Shown here: piece by piece, positions 31,894-33,338 of the stretch | Position numbering within the stretch: position 1 is the stretch's first letter | How the letters are laid out: the number at the start of each line of letters is the position of its first letter | Origin: Chitinophagales bacterium | GTDB lineage: Bacteria > Bacteroidota > Bacteroidia > Chitinophagales > Chitinophagaceae | NCBI GenBank assembly: GCA_015654495.1 | Contig: JAATGW010000025.1 | Coordinates: 1-33,338 of the forward strand | Length of the DNA stretch: 33,338 nt | Direction of reading: 5' to 3' | The notes under the pieces: model-generated | Told to the model about the DNA's origin: nothing | Databases searched by the model: none | Seen by the model: the letters and a program-made list of their open reading frames with translations, nothing else | Position numbers and translations under genes: made by a program

Positions 31894-33338
31894 ATGGCAA
31901 AAAACCTTTTAATAGTTGAGTCACCGGCAAAGGCCAAAACCATCGAAAAAATTCTTGGAGCAGATTTCGAGGTAAAGAGTTGTTTTGGACATATCCGTGA
32001 TCTTGAAAAAGATGAGATGGGTATTGATGTGAATAAGGGCTTTAAGCCCCGGTACATCGTGCCTGAGGATAAGAAAAAAGTAGTGACCGAATTGAAACTG
32101 GTTGCTAAAAAATCTGACGAAGTTTGGCTGGCAACGGATGAGGACCGCGAAGGGGAAGCCATCAGCTGGCATTTATGTGAAGTGCTGGGTCTGGATCCTG
32201 CTATTACCAAACGAATTGTTTTTCACGAAATCACCAAGCCCGCAATAAAGTCTGCAGTAGCTTCTCCAAGAACCGTGGACATGAATCTGGTGAATGCCCA
32301 ACAGGCCCGTAGAATTCTGGACAGGATCGTGGGATTTGAACTTTCGCCCATTTTATGGCGAAAGATGAGCATGCGCAATAACCTTAGTGCCGGAAGGGTT
32401 CAAAGTGTGGCGGTCCGGTTAATTGCGGAACGGGAACGTGCAATTAATGCTTTTACTTCTGTCAGCAGTTTTAAGGTGGACGCGATTTTTTCGGCAAAAG
32501 ATATTCAGGGAAAAATTGTCCAGTTTAAGGCTGAAGGTGGAAAATATGCCGTGGCTGAAGATGCTGAAAAATTTCTGAAATCCTGTGTCGGCGCGGGATA
32601 CAAGGTTGCAGACATCCAGGTTAAGCCTGCAAAAAAATCACCGGCTGCACCTTTTACAACCTCAACCCTTCAGCAGGAAGCCAGCCGGAAACTCGGTTAT
32701 GGAGTGAGTCGCACAATGATCCTGGCGCAGAAACTGTACGAAGCCGGCCATATAAGCTATATGCGTACTGACAGCGTGAACCTTAGTGATACTGCCATGG
32801 ATGGTATAAAGGCGCAGATCAATTCCAGCTATGGAAAAGAATACGTACAGGTGAGGAAGTTTAAGAATAAGAATGAATCGGCCCAGGAAGCGCATGAAGC
32901 AATCCGCCCCACCAATATGGACACAACCCGTGTGGATATTGCCGATGCACAACGCTTGTATGACCTGATATGGAAACGCACCATGGCCTCCCAGATGTCA
33001 GATGCCGAACTGGAAAAAACAACCGCTAAAATTGAAATTTCAACAAATAAGGAACAGCTGGCTGCGCAGGGCGAAGTATTGAAATTTGACGGATTTCTGA
33101 AAGTTTATATGGAGGGAAAGGACGAAGAGGACGATTCTCCGGAGGAAGACAGTGCAGAAGGAATGCTGCCCCCGCTGGCTGTAGGTCAGCAACTGAGCCT
33201 GAAAGATATGAAAGCGACCGAACGGTTTAGCCGTCCGCTGCCTCGCTATACAGAAGCTTCACTGGTAAAAAAACTGGAAGAGCTGGGTATTGGCAGGCCA
33301 TCAACCTATGCCCCAACTATATCCACCATTCTGAAAAG
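31894..33338 (+). CDS. topA: DNA topoisomerase I, N-terminal part, 3' end outside window
   Basis: Type IA topoisomerase that relaxes negative supercoils. The first 481 residues are visible. The TOPRIM domain has Glu9 in LLIVESPAKAKTI and the acidic triad LATDEDREGE (Asp82, Asp84). The strand-passing region has VNAQQARRILDRIVGFELSP and MSMRNNLSAGRVQSVAVRL. The catalytic tyrosine is Tyr289 in HISYMRTDS. An EEDDSPEEDSAEG acidic insert occurs about residues 412-424. The visible end (LEELGIGRPSTYAPTI) is the usual end of the core; zinc-finger-type C-terminal domains lie outside. The ATG at 31894 is preceded by AAGGAA about 10 bases upstream, one of the better ribosome-binding sites here. Confidence 0.97.
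   Translation, partial: MAKNLLIVESPAKAKTIEKILGADFEVKSCFGHIRDLEKDEMGIDVNKGFKPRYIVPEDKKKVVTELKLVAKKSDEVWLATDEDREGEAISWHLCEVLGLDPAITKRIVFHEITKPAIKSAVASPRTVDMNLVNAQQARRILDRIVGFELSPILWRKMSMRNNLSAGRVQSVAVRLIAERERAINAFTSVSSFKVDAIFSAKDIQGKIVQFKAEGGKYAVAEDAEKFLKSCVGAGYKVADIQVKPAKKSPAAPFTTSTLQQEASRKLGYGVSRTMILAQKLYEAGHISYMRTDSVNLSDTAMDGIKAQINSSYGKEYVQVRKFKNKNESAQEAHEAIRPTNMDTTRVDIADAQRLYDLIWKRTMASQMSDAELEKTTAKIEISTNKEQLAAQGEVLKFDGFLKVYMEGKDEEDDSPEEDSAEGMLPPLAVGQQLSLKDMKATERFSRPLPRYTEASLVKKLEELGIGRPSTYAPTISTILK

Overview
The window looks like a chromosomal segment from a member of the Bacteroidota, probably a Chitinophagaceae/Sphingobacteriia-like bacterium. This rests on families largely confined to that phylum (a GLPGLI protein beside a TonB-receptor-like barrel, DUF4403, DUF2851, DUF2520), on Bacteroidota-type -7 promoter boxes (TAnnTTTG-like), and on the near absence of good Shine-Dalgarno sequences. 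No rRNA, tRNA, CRISPR array, insertion sequence or phage gene is visible. The window is densely coding and no gene-free stretch exceeds 300 bases. Two genes are cut by the window edges: dnaK at the left and topA at the right.

Layout. 1-6.7 kb is housekeeping: dnaK (partial), a YpdA-type disulfide reductase, a DUF4403 lipoprotein, a GtrA-like membrane protein, a glycerophosphodiester phosphodiesterase and argS. 6.8-8.7 kb holds a secreted alpha/beta hydrolase convergent with an exported TPR protein. 8.8-23.9 kb is dominated by alpha-glucan metabolism: glgB, then on the minus strand a compact operon glgA-glgC-SLC45-type sugar transporter-periplasmic GH13 enzyme, and divergent from it a FucP-type sugar transporter plus a ROK sugar kinase. 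Between these lie an outer-membrane barrel/GLPGLI pair and a small secreted lipocalin-like protein. 23.9-27.3 kb: lipA with an outer-membrane-type protein, OsmC and a PA0069-type radical SAM protein. 27.3-31.6 kb: a minus-strand run of DUF2520, KdsC-like phosphatase, UbiA prenyltransferase, Maf and DUF2851. topA begins at 31.9 kb.

How the genes fit together. The GH13 enzyme would cut alpha-glucans in the periplasm, the SLC45-like carrier would import the oligosaccharides, and the FucP-like carrier plus ROK kinase would import and phosphorylate free hexose. GlgC, GlgA and GlgB would then store glucose as glycogen. This is inferred from family and gene order.

Most unusual content. (1) Short intergenic arrays all built on a 7-base period. 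Five are of a self-complementary GTTNAAC family; two others are purine-rich (GGCANNA and CGAAGTA-like). They sit mostly at gene 3' ends, often between convergent genes, and in three genes they supply the last codons and the stop. (2) An in-frame amber codon splits an otherwise intact FucP-type transporter. (3) The ROK kinase lacks all three zinc-ligand cysteines of its family. (4) Several perfect palindromes lie in regulatory regions (topA leader, glgA/transporter divergent region, and a three-palindrome cluster after the radical SAM gene).
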